Shown piece by piece: positions 1-14,000 of a stretch of 64,000 nucleotides of DNA. Where the stretch lies: assembly GCA_936450465.1 (NCBI GenBank), contig OW388304.1, positions 7,570,700 through 7,634,699 of the forward strand. The letters are read 5' to 3'. The notes below the pieces were generated by a model. The model was not told the DNA's origin, did no database searches, and saw only the letters and a program-made list of their open reading frames with translations. Each line of letters begins with the position of its first letter. Positions within the stretch are counted from its first letter, which is position 1. A program made the position numbers and the translations under genes. Source of the DNA: Gibbula magus (taxonomy: Eukaryota; Mollusca; Gastropoda; Trochida; Trochidae).

Positions 1-1980
1 CATACCAACTTTGAGTCCCATTGTTTTTGGGTTATGCTTCTTAAACAATTTCAGATAGATTCATAGACCAACATGGGCGGTGCGCTATATATATGTGATT
101 TAAAATATATATTGCTTTACATTGATCTAACAAATGCGAGCTGCTGGCCTTATATATAGATTCCCAACAGTGAAATATGTGTTAGCCACTAGGCCTTATC
201 TCTACACCATAACAAAGTATCATATCTATACTGAATATGATTAGGTCACGTTGACTATCATAAATAATTTTAAACCAGTATTTTGTAAGCTTCAGTGTGT
301 GTTGTATTTATTGTGAAATGAACACGTTATTTACAATACTGACATGTATGAAAGAAGTATGTGTGTCATCGAGGCTATTAAGACATGCTTACAAACTATA
401 AATAGATATTAAAAAAGGATATACAAATGTACAATCAATAGTTTGAAGTTTGTTTTCAAATACCATTATAACCCAAATAAATTTGAATTTGTTTACGTTT
501 TATCCAAGAAAGCAACAATGTTTTGCTTATTTTTAAAATAAAATTACACTCACTCCAAAGATGATTTTTAACCCAATTCCTAAAAATACAACTAGTTAAA
601 ACCTATAAATGAAAAATTTGATAAGCCTTTCACATATATAATAGTAAAATCCAAAGTAAAATCCAAAAACTAAAACATCAAACATGAAATAAGACTCACA
701 GGTAGTTTATCGTCTGTTGCCTGCCCGGCCTCTAACCCAGCTAGTAACCTCTTGTATACAGTTATGATGTAAAGACTGAAATGTGTTCCCTGGAGCATTG
801 CATCTGGATCTGAACAGCACCAACTGTTTTAATCCTCGCAGTTATCACAACTGTCACAGCAATTAACTCCAAACAAACCACTTACTAAGAGTATTTGAGC
901 ATTAAGAGTTCAGTTTCTCCCTAGTCAAGGTGCATGACCCTTGTTGGTAGACTACCTCCAACTTAAACAGTCACAGTGATCGCATTCACATCTTCCAACA
1001 AAACAGCCAGCCATGGGTACAGGACCCCTCTCCCTATGGTCTACCCAGAGATGGAATCAATGATGTGAGAGCTTAACAAAGTGAAGTTATCCTCTGACAA
1101 TATCTCCTGCCTGGCTGAAGAGATCAACTTCAGTTTAACAATACAAATATGATAAGTGATTGGTCGGCTAACTCATGCATGACTGTCAATCTCCCACATG
1201 GCTCGTACAGTTTTGTATTAAAAACTTCTTTTTTTTAGATGTTTATCTCAGCTAAGATTGCCTATTTGTGGATTTTGTTTCAGTAATATTATATGCATCA
1301 TTTCCCTGCTTCTTGCATGTTAAACTGTAATAGTTGCACCATTATCATGAATATATGTCAAAAGTACTGTTAACTATGCATAGTTACAACTTTGGGAAAA
1401 CAACATTCACAGTTTTATTTTGTACATGTATATTTATATAGGTGTGAAAAAAGTAGAACAAATCTATCATTAAATCGCCTTTTAAAGGAAGAATCGTTCA
1501 TGTTCTTAATAAGTTAAGATAAAGATGTCATAATTGTGGCTTAATAGAAGATTTCTAAAACTCTTTTGGAGAGAAGACCATAATGTTTGGAAGTTTGAAT
1601 CCTTAACTTGTTTCATTTTAAACGTTCCGTTCTCAGAATATTCCTAATGTTCCACCTTTGCTTGACATAAATCCAGTATCAAGTTACCCACTAACACTGT
1701 GTTGCTTTCTCACCAGGTAACTCATAGCATTAAAAGAACCTGCCCTTCAAAGAATTTGATTATATGTTTCTGACATGAATAGTTTGAGAACAGAATCATG
1801 TCAATCTGAACATGAGTATTTACACTGCAAACAGTTATGTGCTGATGCTGAATTCAATCACTAATATTCTGAATGAACATGAACATTTTTCAAAAGCAAA
1901 TCAACTTAAAGTGATGTTCTTATACAATGAATAAAGAAATTATTGGAAGATTTCCTATACTTGTAGACCTGCTATTCCAT
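1..1980. other. 3' flank of the minus-strand gene, no coding exon seen
   Basis: AT-rich sequence downstream (in transcript sense) of the stop codon at 1981. It could hold the 3' UTR of the minus-strand gene. A TTTATT near 1414, read on the minus strand as AATAAA, is one possible polyadenylation signal but is unproven. The stretch around 700-1130 is less AT-rich than its surroundings but shows no frame or splice pair I would defend. Confidence 0.3.
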
Positions 1981-2057
1981 TTATATTTCAGAACTGCCTT
2001 CCGTACCATTTACTGGCATCTCAGTGAAGAATGATACACTTCGCTCCATCAAGTCAA
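1981..2057 (-). CDS. Terminal exon of unidentified minus-strand gene
   Basis: A strong acceptor (a long T tract ending CCTTTTCAG on the minus strand) precedes a frame beginning V-DLMERSVSFFTEMP and ending GTEGSSEI-stop (TAA at 1983-1981). The first codon is split: G from the previous exon plus TT. There are 77 coding bases. The plus strand is also partly open here but lacks a donor. Confidence 0.55.
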
Positions 2058-5000
2058 CTGAAAAGGATTCAACATCAAAAAAAAAAAAATTAAAACATTT
2101 ACTCAAAAGCGTAAAAATAATTTTGAAATATTTACCCTCATAAAACATTTGTTGATCCATCAAAGACAGTCTAATCAGAGATGTGTCCCACACAAAACCA
2201 TGTTTTATCTAGATAATATCAGTCTTCACTTGGCAAATGCATGCACATAGCGGAACCATACACTTGATTATAGGTATAAGGTGTTCAAGGTTATTGTTTA
2301 CCTGACAGGAAGACATATATCTCACAACTTATATACCTGGTTACAGTAACACTATAGCCTAATTACAGGCGTTTTCAATACCTGTGCTGGCTCATGTATA
2401 TACCTGCCAATCATTTCAGGTGAATTCAAACAATGCTTGCTTACTTCGCCCATTCAATTTTTTAAGAAAGAAAATGTTTTGCAAATCTTTCGAATTTTAA
2501 TTATGATTGATGAATTTTTTCCAACTGTCCAATAATCTCCAGTTTAACTAAACTATCTTGTTAATTTTAATAAATTGTAAACACAAATTTATTTTATTTT
2601 TCTGGTGAATTCAAACAATTACCAAAATGTGCTTTTATTGAAACATTTACAAAAATGTGCTTTTATTAAACAATTGATAATTTATATTAATTCCAGTTAA
2701 GACAATTTTCAGGAAAAACTATCCTACACCAAAGGATCAAGGTCAGAATGTTGTCAGTTAAAAAAGAGTTTTTTAAACAGAAGTATCCTTATTTGCATTT
2801 CTGCCCAAATCAGCGCCCCCAATGACACATCCAAGCATTTAGCGCACCCCTGCAATTGAATTCAATTCCTCCTTCTCATAAACCACCTTGAGTGTTACAA
2901 TTGCATAATTTACAATAAACATTTATACAAAAGTTGAAAACATTATGATATATTTTGATTAACTTATTAAATCTTGAGATTTTTTTCAGATATATTTATT
3001 TTAAATCCTTGCTATATCAGTAATACATAAACCATGTACATAGTAAAAATGTCATTATTTTAAATGAGGAAATACTGTACAATATGAGAAACATGAACAA
3101 TAAATCCAAATAACCTTGTTTTAAATTAGTGCCCTCTCCAAAGGGTTATCCTAAAGGACCACATTCTCACAATGCAATTGAAGTAATTACTTGTAATATG
3201 ATTTTAATTAATTGTGCTGATATTGATACAAACTATACTTTGTCGAATCAGACCAAACTTGGTCTACTCGAAACTTCAACTTTTACATGTTGAGAGCCAA
3301 CAAAAAGTGTTTACGCTTGTTTTCATTGAGTCACGTGATATAAATCTTTACTAAAAATCACATCGTGAGAATGTCCCTTTATAAGAAACCCCTTTAAATA
3401 TATTCTTAGCTCTTGGCGCTTATTACATCTATTATGGTAGTATATTGAAATGTACATCCTACTTTTTCCTACAGCTTTACCCACCTCTTTGTTGGATTAC
3501 CTAAACAAAGTAGATGTAGCCCCCAGCAGAGGGAAGACAACAGGTATGGTAATTTCAGAGAAAAATATGTTCACACTTCACAGGAGGGGCACGCTGTCCA
3601 TTTCAAGAGATATTTGCCCTCGGGGGAAATATCTGTTAAAGTTTTTACTATACATCTGTCAGACACATTCTAACAAATGTTAATACACAAGTAGTTTATG
3701 ACAATCAGTGAAAATAAAACTGACAATGAGTGGTTAAATTTGCATAGAAACTTGCATAGAAAAATTCTTAGAATTAAATTATTCATTAGGTGCCTTGAGC
3801 ATTATATGCAAGTAAGACAAACGTATAATATAAATCCACAATTAAATTTTATTAATATTATTATTATTCAAACTTTTTATCTTAAAGTATAGATGATTGA
3901 ATGGCTGTAAAATTCACATACAATGTAAAGACAATTGAAACCAACAATTAATACACTTGACCAAGTCTTTGGGGGCTTTAACTATTGGAATACGTAAGAA
4001 AACAAGATTGAATATAAATGTTAAAGAAGAACAGGAGATTTTCTGGATAGCAACTTCTTCCTGTTCTTATGTATGTGTATTTTCACATTAAAGAAGTTGT
4101 TATCCAGATAATCTTCCTGTTCTTATGTATACCACTTCTAAATGCCCTTCAAAGACCTCATGATAAAGAAGTTGTTATCCAGAAAATCTTGTTTTCCATA
4201 TAATATATTTGACATTATGATGGTATACCATCTTCTTACAGTTAAGTGCATTCAGTAGATCTTATTTATCTTCACATTAAAGCACTTTGACTATTGTCTT
4301 ATATCTCGGACCTCCAGACAGTAGATCCAACAATCTAATACCTACACAGCTTTTCCTTTTTCCCAATACTTTCACAACAACTAACTGATATCAATAAGGT
4401 CTCAAGACCTTTATGAACAGACAGGCTAAACTTAAATATATGTAACAGTATATATTTTGGAAGATATAGAGATTATTACCCGAGGAAGTATGTCATATGA
4501 CTTTTACAAAACGAGTGTGAATTTTTGTATTGCCCGAGCGAGAGCGAATTTTTTCTACGAGTTTCGTAGAAGTCATATGACACACTTTCGAGTGTAATAA
4601 TGTCTTTATTACCCATTCTATTCCATTTGATTCGCGTAGAAAATAGTCTTGAAATGGTCCACTTCGCGACGGCAAGCTACAGTGACGTCACAGTGAAACA
4701 ATGGTTGCTAAGCAAACGTGATATGTGCACATGTGCTCATATCAATAATATTAACTCGGTTATTTTCAACATTATGGGTAATTAATTTATCAAACAGTAT
4801 AATAAAAAACAATGTCTAAATGCTGGCATGATCTATATTACAACCAAAATGTGTTGTCTTTTTATGTGACAAAAACAGACGTCTTCCAATACCAGTCTCA
4901 TACATCCCAATAAAAAAAGAACTGCTGAAATTTGATAAATATGCAGGACAATGAACAGATTCTTATCTTCTTTGAAATCTAATGAAAGAAGTCAAATGAT

Positions 5001-8000
5001 GAAATATGACTGTAGACCTTGGTGCTTCAATAACCACTTATACAGAATCACAGTGTTACAAAATGTAGGTACAAAATCATCATGGCAAAGATGATATTCA
5101 TTTACTGATATTTAAACATCCTTAAGCTTTTACAGCTTTGAGAAGTAATTAAATGGTCCCTTTTGGCCCATATAAGCAGTTAACCTTTCTAAGATTGTTG
5201 CACACTGAGAGAATCGAACATGCAAATGTTCTATGGATGGATGGGTAGATGGAAGAATACCTGCCAATGCTATACACATAAGCCTCTCAGGCCTGAAGAG
5301 AATTTTTCTGCAGATGACACATATTCATGTTGAAATAAATTTATGTTACAAAATGTTTGAAATCATTGAATCATTGTCATTTGGAGTAGATCTCCAAAGA
5401 AAGTCAAGAGGAGAAACAGAAAATGGAAAAAAGAATAGTGTGGCACTGGGAGAGGGGGGGAGACATTATCAAGATATTCATGAAACTATGTATATACACT
5501 GGTGCCCCAGTGGGCTAGTAGACAGATACTATATGACTGTCTCCCAGTGGGTTACTGTATAGTATATGAGATACAATATGGCAGGACATGACTGTATCCA
5601 CAGTGGGTTGCTGTATAGTATATGAGATACTATATGGCAGGACATGACTGTATCCACAGTGGGTGAGTGACCTACAGTGTTTATCAGAGGATTATGAGAC
5701 GGCGGAGGACAGACGAGGTGTTTGTTCTGCTTGGAGCGAGTGTCGTATACCACCTCATGTGTCCTCCCATCAATACCAGCCATATTGACATACTCACCGA
5801 CACCACACCACCCCCCTCCACCCACCCCTTCACCTTGGCCCATGCTGCTAAATTATGCCATTTTCTTACCTTTATTTTACCGCTATCACGCTATTTATGC
5901 TTGAATTGTTTAAAACATTTATAACTTGGTCACATCAACATGAAAGGTAGCCCTTGACAATACCCTGACCCATACTGTTTTACTGTTTTACTGTTTTACT
6001 GTTTTACTGTTTTACATACCTTTACCATTTTGATGTATTAAGATTTCCAATGTTGTAGACAAAATACTTCTCTCTATGTTCTTAGTCTGTAATGCTCAAT
6101 CTTTAAAGGCACTGTAGCACAGTTCCTACATGTTTTATATTTTCAAATTTGCCAAGCATAATAAAAGTTTGCAATTTATCTTTTCTTAAGAGGGTACACA
6201 ACCTGATTATCTGTAATCGTAGAAAATGTTGTCACGAATAAAACGAAAACTTTTTTTCCCTTCATTCTTTATTCTTACTCCTCTCCAAGTACAAGTAATT
6301 TCCATTCAAATAACTTCCGTATTGATGGGTTTTTTTCATCTTAACCTCTTTGCACGAAATGAATTTCTTTACAATCCACTGATCCCATTCCCATATAAGT
6401 AACACAAATATATCTTTCTTGATACCAAAATTAAATGCAAACACTACTAGGTTGAAATAACACACTTGACACAAGAACGATACTTGCCAAACCAGCTTCA
6501 AACACTACACACTTGTGCATCGGCCAGCAAACTCACTTAGACATACATCTTTTCATTACCAGTTATTGTTCTCAGTCGCACAATATTTTTTCAGTAATAT
6601 AAACAGCACAATTTGTTAGAGGAGATGGCCCATCCATCCTGTATAAATATATTCTCTGTAAAGTAAAGTGTACTCATTTGAGAAGATTTATTGCTTGCTT
6701 TGGATCCATCACAAAGTATGCTTTTCATACTCTTCTTGAAGACACAAATTTATATTATTTTGTCCTTTGATGTCCTTGGCAGGGCGACTGAAACCTCCAA
6801 AATTGTCTCCTTGTTTGACAGATAAGTCACAGTGCTAGAAATACTTATCTCATATATTTACATACAGAATATATATCTATGTCGAGTACAGTTATAACTT
6901 CTTCAGAAAGTGTCAAAATATAATGTAGGTCAGACTTACAACCGTGTTATATAGGTATGTTGTGAGAGTCTTTTGCCTCCTATATAAAATACTGTAATAA
7001 ATATTTTATTATCAGTATTTTGTCTGAAGTTTAATATAAATGTGAATTTTTGCATGTTTTCAGCATGTTCTGCTCATACCATAACTTGGATACCGGTAAT
7101 AAAATTTTGAGATGAGTAGTATTTCTAAAAAGGAATTTTCTTTTGGTTATATCGAGTGTGAGAGTCATCCATCTCTAACATAAAACTTGGAGATAAAATA
7201 GTTCATGCATAAAATGTTTAATAGAATTGTGAAATATATATTTAAATGCAATTTTTTCTGCTTGGGTGATTAATGTTGTATTAAAAGTTAAGATAAAACA
7301 TGCAAGAATTGTGAAAAACATATGAAAATTGTGTATACCTAAGATACCAAATTCTGCCCATAAATAACTGTTGTCTTATCATTTGGATGAGGTATTTTAT
7401 GCAAAAGCATTTATTTGTGTTAAATTTATTGTGAATTAATGTCTCCCACCTGACATAAAAACATTGGATGAATTATGTATGAAAATATGCTTTCAGAATT
7501 TGAAAACAAATAAAAAAGTAAGAATTACACAAATTAAGCTGCGGATAATTTGCATGAATCTAAATGTAATGGTACTGCAACAACACTCAGGATTAACTAT
7601 TTAACACAATCATTTTTTCAGAATTCTAAATATGCATGTTTAAATTAGAAACTTAATTCAGCTCTTCCCATTTGTTCCTTATCAAAGGCTATGTAAACAG
7701 GTAATTAATTACTCAAAAAGAAAAACAAAGTCTGAAGTATAACATGTTCAGTGACAATTGGGAGATTCCTATATATGAACGTATATTTAAGCAAAAACAT
7801 TTCATCACATTAAGGCAAAACATATTTATTTAGTTGCTTTATTGATCCTCCTCCTCTGATTTTGACAAATATATAATTCTGCTAAGAATCCATCCCAAAC
7901 AAAATTTGTCAAATTTGACCAAATTTTCCCTCCCATATTAAAAATTGTGCCAGATTTTCTTGATCAACTATAAATATAACATTTTGAGATGAATTATTCT

Positions 8001-11000
8001 GATATACAGCTAAAACATTAGATCAATGAGTGACAGATAAGCAAAGGTTCCTCAGAATACAAATCATATTATGAATGTAATTGTCAAATATTGTTTCAGT
8101 TCTACACATTCAATCTTTAAATCTCGAAAAGCATTAGCTTTTTGTATTGAAAAGAAGACTTTTCGGAATGAGCAATCGTAAATATTATTATCCTTATTCA
8201 GAGGGCACTTTCTTATACAGCAATGTTACTATCATGACATTCTATGATTCTAAGTGTAAATTGTCTCACAAATAAAATCTTGAAAGTGATGAAATATTCA
8301 TTTGTTATTTTAATCCTCAATTTAAAATTGAGTGAAATACCCCTGACTAAAATCATTATCTGGAGTGCTGTGTGCTTGTATTCAATTCTGTGCCTGTAGT
8401 ACTTACATAAACACTTCTAATTTACACTAAAGCAAAGTTGGTTGGGTTTTTTTTTGTCTCCTCCCTTTACATAGTTTGCCCCCAAAATCTGTGAACCAAT
8501 AATTGATTTTGCCTGGCCTCAATACCATAAAGTGAAGCATTATTATTTTGAAAAATCAAAATTGTTTTAGCATAGTAATTTGATATATACCAAACCATAA
8601 TGGCGAACCCATTCTTGTGAGCTTGTTTACTGGTCATATTCCTTTCTAGACCTTAGACCTCCTGAAAAACTCTGATCAACATCATGTATTTTCATATCAA
8701 AAATTAAATTCCAATGCATAATTCCAATAAAACTCTACAACCATTCAAATCTTTTTGCTATTGTCTGACAGTCAAAGTCCTTTCCTGTCAAAGATAATTT
8801 TCTAAAAAGGTATCATGAAAAGAATATAAACACGACACGTAATTCCACGAGACAGTGACACACTAAAACGAGCCCACAATCTACGCACTTCTTGTTATTT
8901 ATGATATGCAGATAATAACGGTGTGTATCAAGTGGGCTATATGATATTTATCATATACTTCAGTCGCCTCAAGAGGTCGTCTTGAGGACTACAAATGTTT
9001 ACCTGTTGTAAATGATGACGTATATGCTCATGAATGAATAGTAAACACACCGTTGACACATGTTTTGCCATGTGATACATTCTGTATCAATCCCAGGTGT
9101 ATCGTATTCCAAGAGTGTATTCGTTAAATCTTGTACTTGCCATACCTTATACAACAGGAAGTGTGAAGTTAGATAGAAAGGATTAAATGGATACTTACTG
9201 GTAAATCTATTTCTTACATATTTCATTAACCTGACTATTTTGAATGAAACTGATCCCCATTTAGAAATTTCTTGTAATTACAGACATTGAACTTAGATGA
9301 AAGTGACTCTGCTTTCAAGAGTATTTCACTTACATGATGGCTGATAGTATTATTGCAAGAGTATTTCACTTACATGATGGCTGATAGTATTATTGCAAGA
9401 GTATTTCACTTACATGATGGCTGATAGTATTATTGCAAGAGTATTTCACTTACATGATGGCTGATAGTATTATTGCAAGAGTATTTCACTTAAATGATGG
9501 CTGATAGTATTATTGCAAGAGTATTTCACTTAAATGATGGCTGATAAAGCCTGCAATACCACTACGTATGTTCATTTTGTTGAAAGCTGTGAGCATCGGC
9601 TGGAACTAGCAAGCAAGGGGAGGTACTTTCCTGAAATTCAGTGTAGCATTGCACCCAAACCTCACTGCATGTAGAACAGTTACGTTGCAGAATTGGCAGG
9701 ATTCAAACCACATATCTCTTGTTCTGAAGCTGAACAAGCTAACCACTGTGCTTATTTCTGACCCATACATGATTATTTAATTGCAATTATATAAAATATA
9801 TATAAGATATATGTTTCAATTAAGTTGTTTTTTTTACGGATATAACCTGATAATATTTTTTTAATTAAGGTACCCAGAACGTCATAAATACATTTAGATA
9901 GTTTCTTTACAATCTTCTAAAGATCACATCACAACCATATAATAAACATTTATCAACTTTATTATATAAGATATGTCCATTTAATAAGTTATATATAAAT
10001 TATATAAGCACCTCTAATAGTTGGTTCCAGGAGGATATGACAGTACAAAATGAATATGAAGAACCTCTTGAGAAGTATAAGTGTTTTAATATCCTTAAAC
10101 ATTAAATGTTATGTAATTCTGAACTTTGAGGCTACTGTTGCACACATAATTTTTAATGTCATTGTATAAGCAGTGTAATGAACAGGTGCGATGAGGAACA
10201 CAAATAGAGCCATTGGCTGTAGCTCGTCAGGTCTTAAATAATACAAAATATGAGGTTGAAAATATAAATTTTCCAGAAACAATTTTTCATAGGGTTAACA
10301 AATCTGCCATTTATAATCCATATTGGCCAAAGTGTCTGTACACAACATGCCTCCTTACTTAGACTTTGAGTTCTTGAAGGTAAAACAACATAGGTTTCAA
10401 GGTTGCAGTCTCACAAATCTACAATTTAAAATGCCAATCTGCCAAAGTGTACAACGATTTCAGTTCTCAAGTGCAGTTAGTTGTTCAGGAGAGGACACAT
10501 TGGTTTTTATGGTGTAGCATCTTGTATGGGGCTACAGAGGCAACTGAATCTACAAGCATACCCATTGGCGAAGGAGTCTGTATACGCAACATTTCAGCTG
10601 TCTAGAGCAAGTGTTTCTTGAGAAGAAGTCGAAAAAATGAAAGTTTACAGATGCTGGACACCATGCCATGTCACACGAAGAGCTAAAAGTCAGGAAACCA
10701 TCACAACATTTGGAAAAACATAAATCCTTATAAGCATGTATATGAAAACATATTTCAAACCAACCCGATCTCAAACATTTTCCCATCACATATGATATAG
10801 GTTATATCAGGACACAAAACTTTACACATAATATTGGCAATTAGAACTGAAAAAGTTTTGCACTTCTACACTGTCTAATCTTCCAAGCATGCTAACACTT
10901 TTCTAATCACTCAATGGAATGTGGTGCACATCAAACACACAATAAGTATTAGGCTGTCGTATCTCAAACCATTTGAGTCATAATTAAGGTGGGTATGATC

Positions 11001-14000
11001 ATACATTCCCACAATTATGATTTGCACTGTTAAGCTGTTACGGATCAGCAGTTCAGTTGGTTCTGGCTAAGCTCAAACATTAGGTAAATAGGTTGGTCTG
11101 TGTGACCTCACATACTTAATTCCATTGCAATCCTCACCAGTTTCATCCAAAGGCTTTGAAATAATAATGGAAGCTTTTCTAGAGTCTATGGGACTTGACC
11201 CAATTGTTATTTTAACAAGGCTGAGCACACAAAAGGTCATAGAATTATAAGTAGATCAAATAAAAAAGATATATTGCACATTATTTTGTCTATAATGGAT
11301 TAAAGAAGTACAAAATTACTTCACTGAAAGACCAGCTGTTGTTGTCGACAAATGTGATTAAGATACGTGTCATTCAGTTGGATCTCATAAATTTATATTG
11401 TGTAGATATAATCCATATGATTATGACATTACAAATTTTTTTATCATGTGTAATTTCAAGGAAAATTATAATCAGCTGACATGATTAAGATTAAACATTA
11501 AAGTAACATTCCATCATCTGTTGACAAAAAAATCAAGCAGTGAATGTGAAATTTTTCACTTTGGATTATAGTTCACTTATGATATTTCTGATATTGGAAT
11601 ATACCATATATAAATAAACCCTTAATAAACAACACTTGCTTCCTTATCTGAGAGAGGCATACAAGAAACTTACTTTCAGTTAGATAAATCTGCTTCTAAT
11701 TTATCTATGAAAACAGATTTAACAGATTTTTACACTTCTATTTTATATCATCATTTCATTGAAACAGTTTGATACGTATGGGATGAAAATTTAATTTAGC
11801 TAACCTTTCTTATGATTTTAAGCTGTTGACTCATTCAAAAATGTCAAAATTTGGTTTGTAATTTTGAATGTTATAAATGGTATTGAAATCAATTTACAGC
11901 ACTGTTGAAAGTACAATTATGCTATTGAATTGAATGAATGATTAAAGGGGCAGTAGCACGTTTTTTTCGCTCAAATAAGTTGATGAAATATGTATTTGAA
12001 AAATAATTTCACCAATGGTAAAACATCCTTCTCTCTTCGGAAAATAAAATTTAAAATGAGTGTACATGTTTTGGTTAAGCCATGGGAATCATTTTTGTAA
12101 TACAAAATAATAAATTGTGTTCACAATAAAATGGCCGCCATGCAATTTTTGCTTTATACGCAACATAGTTTTTAACACTACAGATAATTGGTTTGTGTAA
12201 TAAGATGTTTTACCCTCTAAAGGTAATTTAAATGACATAAACTATCATTATAAATGGTAAATTTGAAAAAATAAATTTTGCAAAAAACGTGCTACTGCCC
12301 CTTTAAATAGCCAATCGTACAATGATGAAGTCTAGCAGATGTTATCAACAACAGCAAAGAACACATCTTTTCATAAACAGCAGCTGTTGTATGAGCATAT
12401 AGAGATTCATCTTTTATCCATTGTTGGAAAGTGCTACAATTCACATACCATATATATGATCAATTCATAACTTTATATGGTGTAAGAAAAAAGATAGATT
12501 CATCAATAAGTTTTGTTGTCAATGAAATCAAACGTGTGAATACTGACTAATTTTAACAATGGTTCATAATTTTCTCCTACCTTTACCATACTTATCATAC
12601 ATGTGAACAAATTGCAAATGTACAGAATTTCAATCAGTTTTATCATCTAGTGAACACATATTCTAACTGTTTCAATGTTACATGTTTGGTTTTACGGCAC
12701 ATCAGATCATGCACTCACAGTATCTGTTTACAGTTTACAAACGTGAGCATTACCGGTATGTAGTTTGGAATGGTTGGCTAAAGTGAGTGGCCACAATAAC
12801 ACCAGTGAGGTTAAACTTTGAATGAGAAGTATAGTTCCAGCCAACACAGAATGTTGTTGCAGGCTTTCTTCCAGAAATGATTATAACAATAATTGAAGTT
12901 GAAGAACATCAAATCACCTCAGCTCAGTGACAGGATAAAAATATCAAGAACATCACTTACACTAATAAACTCACAGACTGAACTACAAGAATGACATTAA
13001 GCTCCATCATCTATTCAAGCTGAAATCTGTTTGTAAATATTATCCCAATATAAACCCAAAATACCTCACATAGTTGCGATACAATGACAAACCTTCTAGT
13101 GCTTCCTGATTTACATGTTTCTGCCATGAGTAAAGGAACACAGGCACGGTTAATCCTACTTTCACATTACTCGCGTAAAATAATATTGCAATAGAAATGT
13201 GATAGTGTCCACCTACGTGAGCTTAAGGTAAAGCTGACTACATAAGGAGCAGTTCACAGCTTGTATTACTGAGTGCAGGTCTGTTCAGAATGGCAATTAG
13301 TCTGTTGTGAATACACATGTGCATGTAGATCAAAACAGAGCAAGAGTTCTGTAATATATAAACTCGCATGCAATAGAAATGTCCCCATACAAAAATCAAG
13401 ATATTTCAATCCACGGATGATAAATACGACTGAAACAGCATTGTATTATATCTTCAGAACCAAACAAAACTAAATATGAATTTGTATATCATTATCTGTT
13501 TACGTTTCTGAGAAACATACGTTTTATGAACTAGACGAGATATAAACATCAAAAAGCTATTTTGGGCTTGTTTTGTGACGTCCAACAGTAATGATGTGTC
13601 AACAAATTTAATTTCAAAAGGTTATTTATGTCAACAACATCATTTAGTAATAACATTTCTACTTTTTAATTCTTTAAAACTTCAATACCAAATATTGTTG
13701 CCTAAACACATCTTGAAAATGCGATATTAGCACCCCAGGTGTATTTGAACAGACATAAAAATAAACATACTACACTCTAAAGTGTGAAATTGCAAGTACT
13801 TCTTTATAAAGCATGTGTCTATCAAATACATTAAAAATCTACTTTCTCCAGCATCATCTTAATTTTATACTATTTTGAAAATGTGGGGACGTTTCTTTTG
13901 CACGTTAGTATAGATAGATATAGAGGACATCATATGAGTTCCTTGTCATACTATGTGTACAACACGAGTGCCTGAATAATGGTGTTTCCCCGAGAAAGAA

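Noticed and set aside
1993..2090. Plus-strand exon beginning after TTATATTTCAG with an open LPSVPFTGISVKN frame
   Set aside because: There is no donor, and it overlaps the minus-strand terminal exon, whose acceptor and phase are better supported.
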